In this document: positions 16,542-24,520 of the stretch, one piece after another | Position numbering within the stretch: the first letter of the stretch is position 1 | Layout: the number at the start of each line of letters is the position of its first letter | From: CAVSNH01 sp963729275 | GTDB lineage: Bacteria; Actinomycetota; Acidimicrobiia; Acidimicrobiales; RAAP-2 | Assembly: GCA_963729275.1 (NCBI GenBank) | Contig: CAVSNH010000013.1 | Span: 186,001-250,000 of the forward strand | DNA length: 64,000 nucleotides | Reading direction: 5' to 3' | The notes under the pieces: model-generated | Seen by the model: only the letters and a program-made list of their open reading frames with translations | Told to the model about the DNA's origin: nothing | Databases searched by the model: none | Made by a program: the position numbers and the translations under genes

Positions 16542-16636
16542 GCTGGATAAGCCTCTCCAGCCTGGACAAGCCTCACCAGCCTGGACAAGCCTCACCAGCC
16601 TGGACAAGCCTCACCAGCCTGGACAAGCCCCACGAA
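16542..16636. repeat. Five 19-bp direct repeats (iteron-like)
   Basis: The unit GCCTGGACAAGCCTCACCA recurs without gaps with starts near 16542, 16561, 16580, 16599 and 16618; the first and last copies are diverged and the middle three are identical. The array lies about 100 bp upstream of the excisionase-type gene and the Rep-like ATPase. Contiguous 19-bp repeats next to a replication gene are characteristic of iteron origins. There are no spacers, so it is not a CRISPR array. Confidence 0.8.
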
Positions 16637-16707
16637 GCCGACCAACCCTGCTCGACGGTTCGCACTGACACCGCGGCCAAGGTCCGACCCGCGCCCGATT
16701 CGGTCCA

Positions 16708-17094
16708 TCACTCGGCCGGGTCGCCGCTCTCATCAAGTTCCAGCTTGACCTCAGCCGCTTCAAGTCTCTGGAATGCAGATTCCAGACGTTGGTGAACCTG
16801 GTCGATTTTTTCGGCCTGGGCCCTCGGGATAGTGCCCCCCACGCCGGTAGGACAGTGACCAGCGACACAGACGAGGATGACCTTCGTAGATTCCTGCTGG
16901 AGTCGGTCTAACGCGGTGCTGTCGCTGTTCACCGCGTGCTGGGCCTGGGTCACGGCGGCTTGGTCGGCGGTGAGATTCGGCCCGGACGAGCAGGCCGCTG
17001 CAAGAAGGCTGACAGCGATAAGGGCACCAATGGCGATACGTCGATTCACGCGGGCACCTGTAAGTGCCGAACGGTCGAAGGGACTGCACCGCAT
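16708..17094 (-). CDS. Lipoprotein with coiled-coil-like C-terminal region
   Basis: The signal IAIGALIAVSLLAAACSSG has a clear lipobox. The mature part of about 90 residues is mainly helical (ADQAAVTQAQHAVNSDSTAL, then AEKIDQVHQRLESAFQRLEA) with a central two-cysteine loop (LVCVAGHC). The ATG at 17094 shares one base with the stop of the upstream membrane-protein gene, favouring that start; a GTG at 17049 would give a more normal signal length. Function is unknown. Confidence 0.68.
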   Translation of the reverse strand: MRCSPFDRSALTGARVNRRIAIGALIAVSLLAAACSSGPNLTADQAAVTQAQHAVNSDSTALDRLQQESTKVILVCVAGHCPTGVGGTIPRAQAEKIDQVHQRLESAFQRLEAAEVKLELDESGDPAE

Positions 17095-17357
17095 CAGACC
17101 AAGTGCGACAGAATGACGGCCCCGATAACGAGGGCGACAAATCCCGCGACCGCCAAGGGCACCCCGTACCGCTGGCGCCGGACCTCACCGTCCGCCCCTA
17201 CCGTCACAACAGCCGCCAGGCCACCGGAGACGAGAACTGCGGCCAGCATCCACAGAAGCAACGTGGCCAGGGGGATTAGGGACGGCCCAGGAGTCGCCTG
17301 GACATGCACAGTTACGGGCTTGCTGAAGACGATGGTGGTCGTGGTGACCACGTTCAT
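17094..17357 (-). CDS. Small membrane protein with two transmembrane segments
   Basis: The 87-residue product has hydrophobic helices at about residues 27-52 (IPLATLLLWMLAAVLVSGGL) and 66-86 (LAVAGFVALVIGAVILSHL), joined by a short basic cytoplasmic-type loop. It is coupled by a one-base overlap to the following lipoprotein gene. The two are probably expressed together. No family is recognised. Confidence 0.6.
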   Translation of the reverse strand: MNVVTTTTIVFSKPVTVHVQATPGPSLIPLATLLLWMLAAVLVSGGLAAVVTVGADGEVRRQRYGVPLAVAGFVALVIGAVILSHLV

Positions 17358-17407
17358 GCCAAAAGGTTAACGGATGAATCGGCGTTGCTGAGTGGAATAC
17401 TTCCGGG

Positions 17408-17917
17408 ATGGACAAGTGGGGCGCACCGCTCTATGGCGACCCCTGCCGCGAGTGCGGATTCAAGTGGGGAGCTGGACTGGCAACCACGACCTCACTGATG
17501 CGCGGTATTCCTGACTCGGTTGACGAGCTAGTGACAGGTGCAACCGGGTCAGAGCGATTGTCTGGACTCGGGTGGAATGTGTCGGGTTACATCTCGCACA
17601 TGACTGACAACACTCGGATTTGGGCCGAGCGGCTGGTCGCCGTAGCGAGAGGAGCGGACGCGCACGTCGTCCCCTACGACCCGGATTTGCTTGCCGAGTC
17701 CAGGCACTACAACGACGTGGCTCTTCAAGGAGCGAAGTGGTCGCTCCGCATCGCGGTTGAGTGTTGGCTCCGTGCAGTCGATGAGGCAGAACCCGCTGGC
17801 ATCGTCATGTTGCACTCAGTACGCGGCGCAATGGAGCTCTCGGATGTCGTCGCGTCGAACGCTCATGATTCTCACCACCACTGTTGGGACTTGATGCGGA
17901 TTCTTCGCGAGGTCTGA
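17408..17917 (+). CDS. DinB-like protein with an N-terminal CREC motif
   Basis: The 169-residue protein starts MDKWGAPLYGDPCRECGFKW, a conserved actinobacterial head with a CxxC pair, followed by a four-helix DinB-type core. Likely metal ligands are the His of GYISHMTDN and the histidines of NAHDSHHHCWD near the C-terminus. DinB proteins are metal-dependent thiol transferases or related enzymes, often mycothiol-using in actinobacteria. A fragment of a paralogue lies at 24,420-24,520. Confidence 0.72.
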   Translation: MDKWGAPLYGDPCRECGFKWGAGLATTTSLMRGIPDSVDELVTGATGSERLSGLGWNVSGYISHMTDNTRIWAERLVAVARGADAHVVPYDPDLLAESRHYNDVALQGAKWSLRIAVECWLRAVDEAEPAGIVMLHSVRGAMELSDVVASNAHDSHHHCWDLMRILREV

Positions 17918-18011
17918 ACGAACGGTTCGGCACATCGCAACACGTTGTCATGGGTTACCGGCAGAGAAAGGCACCCATGGAACTCGCGATAACCGGGAGG
18001 ACCGTTCAAGG

Positions 18012-18869
18012 GTGGCAGGGCCGCGCGATGCTCTCGTCGTGGTAAATGCCAAGCGGTCGAGGACAGCGCAGGGTGTGGCTGCCGAGCGCGCCTTGTTGGC
18101 GGATATGGGAGTCCTGTCCGACCCATTCGCCCGGGACATGCTCACCCCGTCGATGGCGGTGACTCTTGGAGTGGTGGAGCATTTGCCGAAGCAGGTCCAA
18201 TCCCGGTCGGTGACTCTGGCCGGCCTGGCGGCCCGCGTCCTCTGGTTCGATGCGCAGGTGACAGACGCCCTTGACGCCGGCATCGAGCAGGTCGCGGTAA
18301 TCGGAGCGGGCTATGACAGTCGAGCCTGGCGGTTCCGTCGCGACGGCGTGCGGTTCTTCGAGTTGGACCACGGAGAGACCCAGCAAGACAAGGCTTGGCG
18401 GGCACCGGGTCCAGGGCCCGTGTATGTCGAGGCCGACCTGACAGCCCAAAGTGCTGCGAAGGAGCTACTGGAGCACGGTCTCGACGCGTCGCGGCCGGCT
18501 CTCTTCGTTCTCGAAGGGGTCACGATGTACCTGGAGGAAGAGGTCGTTCGGTCCCAGTTCGCGGAGTTGAGCAAATCGAGCACAGTCGGAAGTCGGCTCG
18601 CAGTCGACTTCTATCCGCACCGTCAGGCCGGAACGTCGCGCGACCGGCGGCAACGGCTACTCCAACACCTCGCCCGTGCCGGTAGTGGTGAATCATTCAG
18701 GCTGACAGTCGACCGTCGCCAAGCGGTAGAACTCGTCAAGGCATCCGGTTGGGACGTCAACAAGGAGACGAGCCTCAGAGAAGCGGCGCGCGCTCTGGTT
18801 CCGTCTGAATCCGGTCTCCCCGTCGAAGCCATCAACAAACACAAGACGTTGGTGGCCGGTTGTCACTGA
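18012..18869 (+). CDS. SAM-dependent methyltransferase of the leucine carboxyl methyltransferase (UPF0677-like) family
   Basis: The 285-residue protein carries the family marks: an SRSVTLAGLAARVLWFD segment, motif I VAVIGAGYDSRAWRF (about residues 93-107), FFELDHGETQQDK, and LFVLEGVTMYLEEE. Homologues are abundant in mycobacteria and relatives as putative O-methyltransferases. The substrate is unknown. The GTG at 18012 is preferred because the N-terminal helix would otherwise be lost. Confidence 0.85.
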   Translation: MAGPRDALVVVNAKRSRTAQGVAAERALLADMGVLSDPFARDMLTPSMAVTLGVVEHLPKQVQSRSVTLAGLAARVLWFDAQVTDALDAGIEQVAVIGAGYDSRAWRFRRDGVRFFELDHGETQQDKAWRAPGPGPVYVEADLTAQSAAKELLEHGLDASRPALFVLEGVTMYLEEEVVRSQFAELSKSSTVGSRLAVDFYPHRQAGTSRDRRQRLLQHLARAGSGESFRLTVDRRQAVELVKASGWDVNKETSLREAARALVPSESGLPVEAINKHKTLVAGCH

Positions 18870-18924
18870 GCCGTGTCGACGCCAAGTCCCCCCGACCCAC
18901 GGATGAGAGCCTGACGTCGGCCAA

Positions 18925-19311
18925 CTAAGGCAGTGACTCCATCATCGCCAGCACCTCCTCGCGCTGATACCCCTGAGTCCGCGCAAAGGCGAGGAACTCC
19001 TTCAATCGCCCCACCACGGCCCCGCGCTCTGGAGTGCCTGCAACGATGATGGCCCGTCCACGGCCAAGTTCGAGGAGCCCCTCGTCCCGGAGAACGCGTA
19101 ACGCCCGAAGCACGGTGTTGGTATTGACGCCGAGCACGGCGGCAAGGTCCTTGGCCTGAGGAATCCGGTCACCCGGGTGGGCCTCCCCGTCGGCGATGGC
19201 ACGTCGAATCTCCGCGGCGACCTGGTCGTGGAGGGGCATGGGGTCGGAACGGTCAACCTCTGACAACGCGAGAGCCTCGTCATCGTCCTGGGGCACCTTG
19301 ACAGAACTCAT
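18925..19311 (-). CDS. GntR-family transcriptional regulator
   Basis: The 128-residue protein has a winged HTH at about residues 24-95: PLHDQVAAEIRRAIADGEAH, GDRIPQAKDLAAVLGVNTNT and VLRALRVLRDEGLLELGRGR. Only a short helical tail follows, as in the small YtrA-like subgroup that often controls membrane or transport genes. It is transcribed away from the NHL-repeat membrane protein with only 21 bp between start codons, so it probably represses that gene and itself. Confidence 0.88.
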   Translation of the reverse strand: MSSVKVPQDDDEALALSEVDRSDPMPLHDQVAAEIRRAIADGEAHPGDRIPQAKDLAAVLGVNTNTVLRALRVLRDEGLLELGRGRAIIVAGTPERGAVVGRLKEFLAFARTQGYQREEVLAMMESLP

Positions 19312-19332
19312 AACGCCAATGATAGTAGCGTC
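19312..19332. promoter_or_regulatory. Very short divergent promoter region
   Basis: Only 21 bp separate the ATGs of the GntR gene and the NHL-repeat gene. On the minus strand TATCAT ends nine bases before the GntR ATG, a good -10 box for a leaderless mRNA. The plus-strand gene must also be leaderless or start inside the neighbour. Any operator has to overlap the promoters. Confidence 0.45.
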
Positions 19333-20577
19333 ATGTCCGTTGTTGGGGAAAAGCCGGCCACTACCGGCGGAGCCCTCGGTCCCATCTACCCGACCAATGC
19401 GGACCTCCTCTTCGAGGAGGCCAGACGACGCGAGCGGCGTCGACGTCTGGCGTTCGTCGGGATTGTCCTCATCGTCGTTGGCGGGGTAACGGCCATCGTG
19501 CTGGCGCTCACCTCACAGACGCAGCCCTCTCCGCACCCAGCCAAGGTCTCGACACCGTACCGTCCATCATCGACCGGTCTCCCCTCGGGCGCCATCGTCT
19601 CGCTCAAACGTGCCGGAGCCCTCGCTGTCGGCCCAACCGGGGCGCTGTACGTGTTCGATGAGACCCGACATGAGGTTCTCGTCCGTCTCCCCGACGGCCA
19701 GTTTCGGGTCGTGGCCGGCGACGGCAAGAGTGGGTACTCGGGCGACGGAGGTCCTGCGACAAAGGCCAGCCTCTATGACGTGTCAGACATGGCCTTCGCT
19801 CCGAATGGTGACCTCTATCTCGCTGATAGCGGTCCCGAAAACGTAATCGAGCCAGGCGGCGCGCTCCTTGCCGCCGGCGTTCGCGTGCGCGTTGTCGACC
19901 GCAACGGTGAGATTCACACCATCGCCGGCAATGGAAAGGTAGACCGACCTGTCGCCAATGACACACCGGCACTGTCAGCACCACTCGGTCCTTACATCTC
20001 TATCGCGTTCAGCCCATCTGGACAGTTGTACATCGCGACCGCTTCCCAACTGTTCCGAATCACAGCCTCGAATGACCTTGAATCAGTACCGGCAGTTGTC
20101 TCGCCCGCGCAGGCAGTGGAGACTCCTGGCCGGCAAATAATCGTCGCTAGTCAGGGCCACCTCAACAGTTTCGGCTCCATCGCCGTCGACGCACAGGGCA
20201 ACGTGTACGCGTCGTCGACCTACGCCGGGTGGTCGGTGTTCAGAATCTCACCGAACGGGGTAGCAACCGAACTTGGCTACGCCCGCCGCAGCGGTGGCAA
20301 CACCGCCATCATCCAGCGCGGCACCGGCGGTGTCATTGACGTCGACGACGGACCGTACATATTGCGAGTCGTGGGGAATAGCCTGGTCACCAGCAGCGCC
20401 ACTGACGAAGTCTCTGGAATCAGCAGATTTGACTACCTGGACTACTTCGCCCTCGCACCGAACGGCACCGTCTACGCGGACGACATCGGGGAAGCGGCAT
20501 TCGGGCCCTACCAGCAGGTCGTTACGATTACCGGTGGACATGGAGCGTCACTGTGGCGGGGGCCATCGAGCAAGTAA
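19333..20577 (+). CDS. Single-pass membrane protein with NHL-type beta-propeller
   Basis: An N-terminal cytoplasmic segment rich in Arg (EEARRRERRRR) precedes one membrane helix (FVGIVLIVVGGVTAIVLAL). The external part has NHL-like repeats: GALAVGPTGALYVFD, DMAFAPNGDLYLAD, SIAFSPSGQLYIA, SIAVDAQGNVYASS and YFALAPNGTVYADD, each a blade strand pair. It also contains IHTIAGNGK and FRVVAGDGKSGYSGDGG, typical of propeller proteins. The 414-residue protein probably senses or binds something outside the cell. It is divergent from a GntR regulator. Confidence 0.8.
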   Translation: MSVVGEKPATTGGALGPIYPTNADLLFEEARRRERRRRLAFVGIVLIVVGGVTAIVLALTSQTQPSPHPAKVSTPYRPSSTGLPSGAIVSLKRAGALAVGPTGALYVFDETRHEVLVRLPDGQFRVVAGDGKSGYSGDGGPATKASLYDVSDMAFAPNGDLYLADSGPENVIEPGGALLAAGVRVRVVDRNGEIHTIAGNGKVDRPVANDTPALSAPLGPYISIAFSPSGQLYIATASQLFRITASNDLESVPAVVSPAQAVETPGRQIIVASQGHLNSFGSIAVDAQGNVYASSTYAGWSVFRISPNGVATELGYARRSGGNTAIIQRGTGGVIDVDDGPYILRVVGNSLVTSSATDEVSGISRFDYLDYFALAPNGTVYADDIGEAAFGPYQQVVTITGGHGASLWRGPSSK

Positions 20578-20695
20578 TGGGCAATAGCTCAGTGGCTCCC
20601 TCATCGCTTCGCAAGCCCTCCCCCCGGTTTGGTGCCAATATTCGTGAACGATTCGATTACTAACAAGTATCCGAGGAACGCGACTTTCGAGCATT

Positions 20696-21241
20696 GTGGG
20701 ATGCGCCCTGCTCGCCGCGGCCATTACTTCTTGCTCAACATCGGCCACGCCCATCAAGGGTCCGTTCATATCGCTTGCGCAGAACCATTGTCGGTCGAAC
20801 CAGCTTCAGTTGACACTTGACCGAGTCATCCCGCCCCTGAGTAACCAGCCGGCGGCTTTCTTCCGCTACACGAATGTGTCGAGTTCGACCTGCACGCTGT
20901 ACGGCTACCCGACCCTGCATACTTACACGGCGTCGGGCCAACTGATTGGCACGTCGGCCATACACAATGGCTCGTATCAGATTTTAAATCCCGGACCCCA
21001 CCTGGTCACACTCGTCCCTGGTGCCTCCGCCTACTTCGGCTACGGGTTCACCGACGTTACGCCGAGTGGAACCACGGCCGAGTGCGTGGACACGTCTACG
21101 GCCAAGTCCGTGCCTCCTGGCGATACCACCCCATTGACCACGTCAGCCGAGTTGCCCAGTGTGTGTCCGGGGCTGAGAAGCGTGACAGCGGTGGCTACGA
21201 CCCAAGCGTTTGTCGCCGACGGAAGTCCAGCCAAACCCTGA
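20696..21241 (+). CDS. Secreted DUF4232-like protein
   Basis: The mature region matches DUF4232: CRSNQLQLTL, FFRYTNVSSSTCTLYGYPTL, a LVPGASAYFGYGF strand and two further cysteines, as found in many actinobacterial exported proteins. A lipobox-like AITSC lies at residues 9-13. The only standard start (GTG 20696) gives a signal without basic residues. The in-frame upstream sequence does contain arginines but no ATG/GTG/TTG before a stop, so the true start is unclear. Confidence 0.62.
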   Translation: MGCALLAAAITSCSTSATPIKGPFISLAQNHCRSNQLQLTLDRVIPPLSNQPAAFFRYTNVSSSTCTLYGYPTLHTYTASGQLIGTSAIHNGSYQILNPGPHLVTLVPGASAYFGYGFTDVTPSGTTAECVDTSTAKSVPPGDTTPLTTSAELPSVCPGLRSVTAVATTQAFVADGSPAKP

Positions 21242-21257
21242 CCGGGTGGGGGGCAGA

Positions 21258-21497
21258 ATGACAGTGATGCGACGGACCCTCGTAGCCCTGGTGCTCGCCT
21301 GCGCGGTCCTGGGGGGAGGGTGCGGCGTCACTTGCGGCTGCTCGAACTCGGTGGCGAAGACCACCACGACGTGCCCGACTGGCTCCTTCTGCAAGGTCTT
21401 CAAGGAGCCGACCACGACCGGAGGCCAGTCGAACGGACAAGGGGATGGCGGCCAAGGAAATGGCCAAGGGGACGGCACTACGGTCACGGCTCCCTAG
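21258..21497 (+). CDS. Short lipoprotein, first copy of a duplicated pair
   Basis: A signal of about 20 residues (LVALVLACAVLGGGC) ends at a lipobox, and the mature part of about 55 residues contains TTTTCPTGSFCKVF and Gly/Gln/Asp repeats. Upstream (GGGGGGCAGAATGA), signal-coding and downstream sequences all match the second copy starting near 21,791, so both derive from a local duplication. ATG 21267 is an alternative start that aligns better with the partner. Confidence 0.6.
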   Translation: MTVMRRTLVALVLACAVLGGGCGVTCGCSNSVAKTTTTCPTGSFCKVFKEPTTTGGQSNGQGDGGQGNGQGDGTTVTAP

Positions 21498-21504
21498 GGC
21501 GCGA

Positions 21505-21559
21505 ACAAGGCCCGGAGTTACCGGGATCGGCGGAAACCCAGCACCTCGACGGGCCTTGT
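21505..21559. repeat. Perfect 10-bp inverted repeat ACAAGGCCCG / CGGGCCTTGT
   Basis: The arms lie at 21505-21514 and 21550-21559 with a 35-base loop, directly after the first short lipoprotein gene. The left arm and its flank recur after the second lipoprotein gene (near 21,967) but without the right arm. It could terminate transcription or be a recombination site; the long loop makes a classical terminator less likely. Confidence 0.45.
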
Positions 21560-21790
21560 CACCCTACGGTAAGGCAGCAACTCGGGGTTGCCGCAATGGA
21601 GTGTGAAGGCGTCGCCACTCTGAGGAAGACCGTCAGCGCCCGAACGAGCGCTTGGGTAGGTTCGCGTTCCGGCGGGAGGGGGTTCCGGGCCGCCACAAAT
21701 CCCTGCGCTCCAGGGCCGACCCGCAGGTTCCCGCTACGGCACCATCCAAGCCGGGCCGGCCCTGGAAGCGGGGGGGGGCAGAATGAGAAG

Positions 21791-21961
21791 GTGCGGCCGC
21801 TCCTCGTAGCCCTGCTGCTCGCCCTGGCCGTGTTAGGGGCGGGGTGTGGAGTGAGCATTCACCTTGGGCCGCCCAGGACGAACCCCAAATGTCGGAGTGG
21901 TGTCGTATGCATCGTCCACAACGGACCGACTACGACCACGACGCACGTCACGATCCCGTAG
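21791..21961 (+). CDS. Short lipoprotein, second copy of a duplicated pair
   Basis: From GTG 21791 the 56-residue product has LLVALLLALAVLGAGCGVS, with the lipobox in the same place as in the copy at 21,258, and a mature part with CRSGVVCIVHNGPTTTTT. The ATG that aligns with the partner's start runs into a stop after a one-base deletion, so this copy depends on the internal GTG. It may be decaying. Role unknown. Confidence 0.5.
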   Translation: MRPLLVALLLALAVLGAGCGVSIHLGPPRTNPKCRSGVVCIVHNGPTTTTTHVTIP

Positions 21962-22007
21962 CCGCGAACAAGGCCCGGAGCTACCTAATCGGCGGGAACC
22001 GTCATCC

Positions 22008-22670
22008 TCATGTCGCCCCCACGATGTGTCGGATAGTCGAAGCGTGCCACCTCGCCCCCCCGTGTGCAGCGGGCACACCCTCGGCCTCCAGGCCGGCGGC
22101 GATGGCCCTCAGGCTCCGTCCCTCCTTCCTCTCCGCCACGATTCGGTCGCGTATGTCCTCGTCCAGTTGACGTGGCCGACCCAACGTCACGCCCTCGGCC
22201 TTCTTCACCGCGAGCGCGTCCTTGGTCCGCTGCCCAATCAGCCGTCTCTCGAACTGAGCGAAGGTCGCCATGACATTGGCCATCATCTCCCCCGACGGCG
22301 TCGTCGTGTCCACCCCGAGGTCGAGGATGACGAGAGCCCAACCCGCCTTCCTGCCTTCCTCCATGAGAGCGGCGAAATCGAGGAGGGAACGCGAGAGGCG
22401 GTCCAGCTTGGCAACAACCAGGGCCCCCGCTTCGTGGCTCCTGACGGCGTTGAGGGCCTTCTGTAGGGCAGGCCGGTTATTCAGCGCCTTTCCGCTGGCG
22501 CCAGCGTCCTCGTGGACGTCAGCGAGGTCCCAGCCACGGCGCTCGCACTCGGCGACGATGGCGGCGCGCTGGGCTTCGAGCCCTAGACCGGAGTCGGCCT
22601 GGTCGTCGGTCGAGACGCGGATGTAGCCGACAACACGCTCCGTGGTCGTTGTTGGCCTGGGTTTCGCCAC
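22008..22670 (-). CDS. Serine recombinase (resolvase/invertase family)
   Basis: From GTG 22670 it has 220 residues. The catalytic domain shows VVGYIRVSTDDQADSGLGLE with the nucleophilic serine, EDAGASGKALNNRPALQKAL, VVAKLDRLSRSLLDF (the conserved Arg pair) and MMANVMATFAQFERRL. A C-terminal HTH domain (DRIVAERKEGRSLRAIAAGL) ends with ASTIRHIV. This is a small resolvase, not a large serine integrase. It may resolve or invert DNA within the element. GTG 22727 is a less likely start. Confidence 0.9.
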   Translation of the reverse strand: MAKPRPTTTTERVVGYIRVSTDDQADSGLGLEAQRAAIVAECERRGWDLADVHEDAGASGKALNNRPALQKALNAVRSHEAGALVVAKLDRLSRSLLDFAALMEEGRKAGWALVILDLGVDTTTPSGEMMANVMATFAQFERRLIGQRTKDALAVKKAEGVTLGRPRQLDEDIRDRIVAERKEGRSLRAIAAGLEAEGVPAAHGGARWHASTIRHIVGAT

Positions 22671-22751
22671 TGACCCAAGTGTACAGTAAAAGGTACCGGG
22701 CAGAAAACGTCCGTATTGTGTACGCACGACGGGGCTCAGGGCGCAGTTGGC

Positions 22752-23072
22752 CTACTCGGGAGTGCCTCTGCTTGCGCTTTCCCAGGCCGCTAACGCCCCC
22801 TCCAAACGTCGTAGGAGCGCCCGGTCCCGAGGCGTATCGACCTCGATTTCCCCCGCCTCGACGGCCGCCAGGAGCCGCCTGAGGACCTCGGCTACCTCAC
22901 CGATGGTCTTCCGAGATGGCGGTCGAGGAGAGGGGGCCACCGATGTCCATTGTCGGCCACGGAACGCCCTCCGGTGCGGACTACTTGCCGCGATGTCCAG
23001 GACGCCGTCGAACACGCTGACCCGCGCACGACGCGACGCTACGACCGGGCTCGCTACAACCTCGACCGACAC
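22752..23072 (-). CDS. Small helical protein of unknown function
   Basis: A 106-residue frame with a basic N-terminal half and a helical C-terminal half (IGEVAEVLRRLLAAVEAGEI, then ALLRRLEGALAAWESA) whose third positions look coding. The GTG start at 23072 is uncertain. It lies upstream of the resolvase in the same direction. I do not recognise it. Confidence 0.5.
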   Translation of the reverse strand: MSVEVVASPVVASRRARVSVFDGVLDIAASSPHRRAFRGRQWTSVAPSPRPPSRKTIGEVAEVLRRLLAAVEAGEIEVDTPRDRALLRRLEGALAAWESASRGTPE

Positions 23073-23129
23073 CCCACCTACGCGTTGGCGGGGTTGCTTT
23101 CGGTCGAGTGAACGGCTGAGGCAGCGCTT

Positions 23130-23831
23130 TCAGGACACCTTGCACGGCGAGACGTCCAGCACAGCGGCTGGAATACCCAGCGCGGTCGGGTTGGCGCACG
23201 CGTTCGCGGGAGGCTGCACCCAGACGCCATTGCTCGAACGAAGCAGGTAGGCCGCGGTGTACATCGAGTTCGTCCACGATCCCGCGGCCCAACCGTTGCT
23301 GCACTTGAAGGTGTTGAGCGTCTCTCCCGGCGCCAGGGCGGCAGTGATGGCCGCAGCCGTGCACGGGGCCGAGGCGGCCGTAGCCACCGTCGTGGTCGTT
23401 ACGGGTGAGCTGGCGGGTGTGGTAGCCGGCGAGACAGCACAGACGGTTACACCCTTGCTGTCGGCAGCCAACAGTTGCCCCTCGGTGTCGGGCCCGTAGA
23501 TACCGTCGACGGAGAGGTGGGAAGCGGCCTGGAAGTTACGGATGGCCTGGGTGGTCTGCGGACCGATGGAGCCGTCGATGGAGCCGTGATAGCAACCCAC
23601 CTTGACCAGCGCCGTCTGCAGGCTTCGGACGGCCGATGCGGACATCGCCCCCGCGGTCGTGGTCGACGTCGGCGACGAGGACGACGTGGACGACGACGCA
23701 GGACTGCTGGAACTCGAACAAGCGGCCCCAAGGCCAGCCACGCTCAGGCAAGCAGCGGCTACCGCGGCCCGAAGGGCGATCCCTGTACGCGTGCCTTCGC
23801 CAAGACCACTTCGATGCACCGTCATCCGCAC
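23130..23831 (-). CDS. Lipoprotein with a peptidoglycan-binding domain
   Basis: GTG 23831 has an AAGGAGG site six bases upstream. A signal (AAVAAACLSVAGLGAAC) with lipobox is followed by a Ser/Thr linker and a PG_binding_1 domain at about residues 75-130 (VRSLQTALVKVGCYHGSIDG, TTQAIRNFQAASHLSVDGIY). A C-terminal domain of about 70 residues with four cysteines (CTAAAITAAL, TFKCSNGWAAG) resembles those found in other actinobacterial exported proteins. It is expected to sit at the cell wall. Confidence 0.82.
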   Translation of the reverse strand: MRMTVHRSGLGEGTRTGIALRAAVAAACLSVAGLGAACSSSSSPASSSTSSSSPTSTTTAGAMSASAVRSLQTALVKVGCYHGSIDGSIGPQTTQAIRNFQAASHLSVDGIYGPDTEGQLLAADSKGVTVCAVSPATTPASSPVTTTTVATAASAPCTAAAITAALAPGETLNTFKCSNGWAAGSWTNSMYTAAYLLRSSNGVWVQPPANACANPTALGIPAAVLDVSPCKVS

Positions 23832-24022
23832 GCTACGCCTCCTTCTTGGGGTGTAGTACACGATGGTTCAGCACAGGCTAGCGGCGGTCTCCGGGCACGA
23901 CAGGACGGGGAAGGCCACGACGCTTGATGATTGAGGTGCTGTCCTAACTGGGCTGCATATTCCGTCACGACTACCACCTAAGGAACTTCGAAGTCATCGG
24001 AGGCGTCTATAGCGGTGTGGTA

Positions 24023-24415
24023 ATGCATCTGATCCGACGTTTCTTCCTGACGGCCGTCCTTTGCGTGACCGCCCTCGCGCTCGCGGCCTGCGCAACGGCA
24101 ACTTCCCCACTGGTACCAGCCCCCCACGCCTTACGGCCGCCCCATCCAGCTAACACCCTCTCCGACGCCACCGTCTGCGCCGTCTTCAATCGGACGGTGA
24201 GCCCAACGCAACACCTCCTCTCGTCGTATGCCTCGTTCGCGAGCCTGGCTGTGAAGGCTCAGGACGTCGAGATTCGTAGCGCCGCCGAGGCACTCGTCCG
24301 CGAGAGTCGCGACGATCCGAACTTCAACGTGGCAGGCAGCAAGGACTTCTACGACATCGGGACCGTGTGCGTTGCTAAGGGGCTCACGCCGAAGTATTGG
24401 GCGGAACTGGCGTGA
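24023..24415 (+). CDS. Small lipoprotein, mostly helical
   Basis: The signal RRFFLTAVLCVTALALAACA ends in a lipobox. The mature about 105 residues contain two cysteines (ATVCAVFNR and GTVCVAKGL) that could form a disulfide, with helices between. It looks like the small exported proteins of mycobacteria and relatives with no known role. ATG 24023 is preferred over GTG 24017. Confidence 0.65.
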   Translation: MHLIRRFFLTAVLCVTALALAACATATSPLVPAPHALRPPHPANTLSDATVCAVFNRTVSPTQHLLSSYASFASLAVKAQDVEIRSAAEALVRESRDDPNFNVAGSKDFYDIGTVCVAKGLTPKYWAELA

Positions 24416-24419
24416 CGGA

Positions 24420-24520
24420 AAATCACAGATTCCGTCGACAGCGTCTTCGACGGTGATTGACCAGGAGAAGCCGCACTCGCGACACGGGCTGCCGTAGGTG
24501 GCGATTGACCATTCGTCCAT
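24420..24520 (-). pseudogene. Remnant of a DinB-like gene (CREC head only)
   Basis: From ATG 24520 the frame reads MDEWSIATYGSPCRECGFSW and then a few residues, closely matching the first about 25-30 residues of the intact DinB-like protein at 17,408. The similarity ends near 24,420 where the opposite-strand lipoprotein gene begins, so the body of the gene is missing. This shows that the element once held two such genes or a partial duplication. Confidence 0.65.

Noticed and set aside
16542..16636. CRISPR array
   Set aside because: The 19-bp repeats are contiguous with no spacers and there are no cas genes.
21320..21790. Open frame running through the gap between the two short lipoproteins
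   Set aside because: It reads across the inverted repeat and a poly-G tract, and only its last 56 codons look like a real product.
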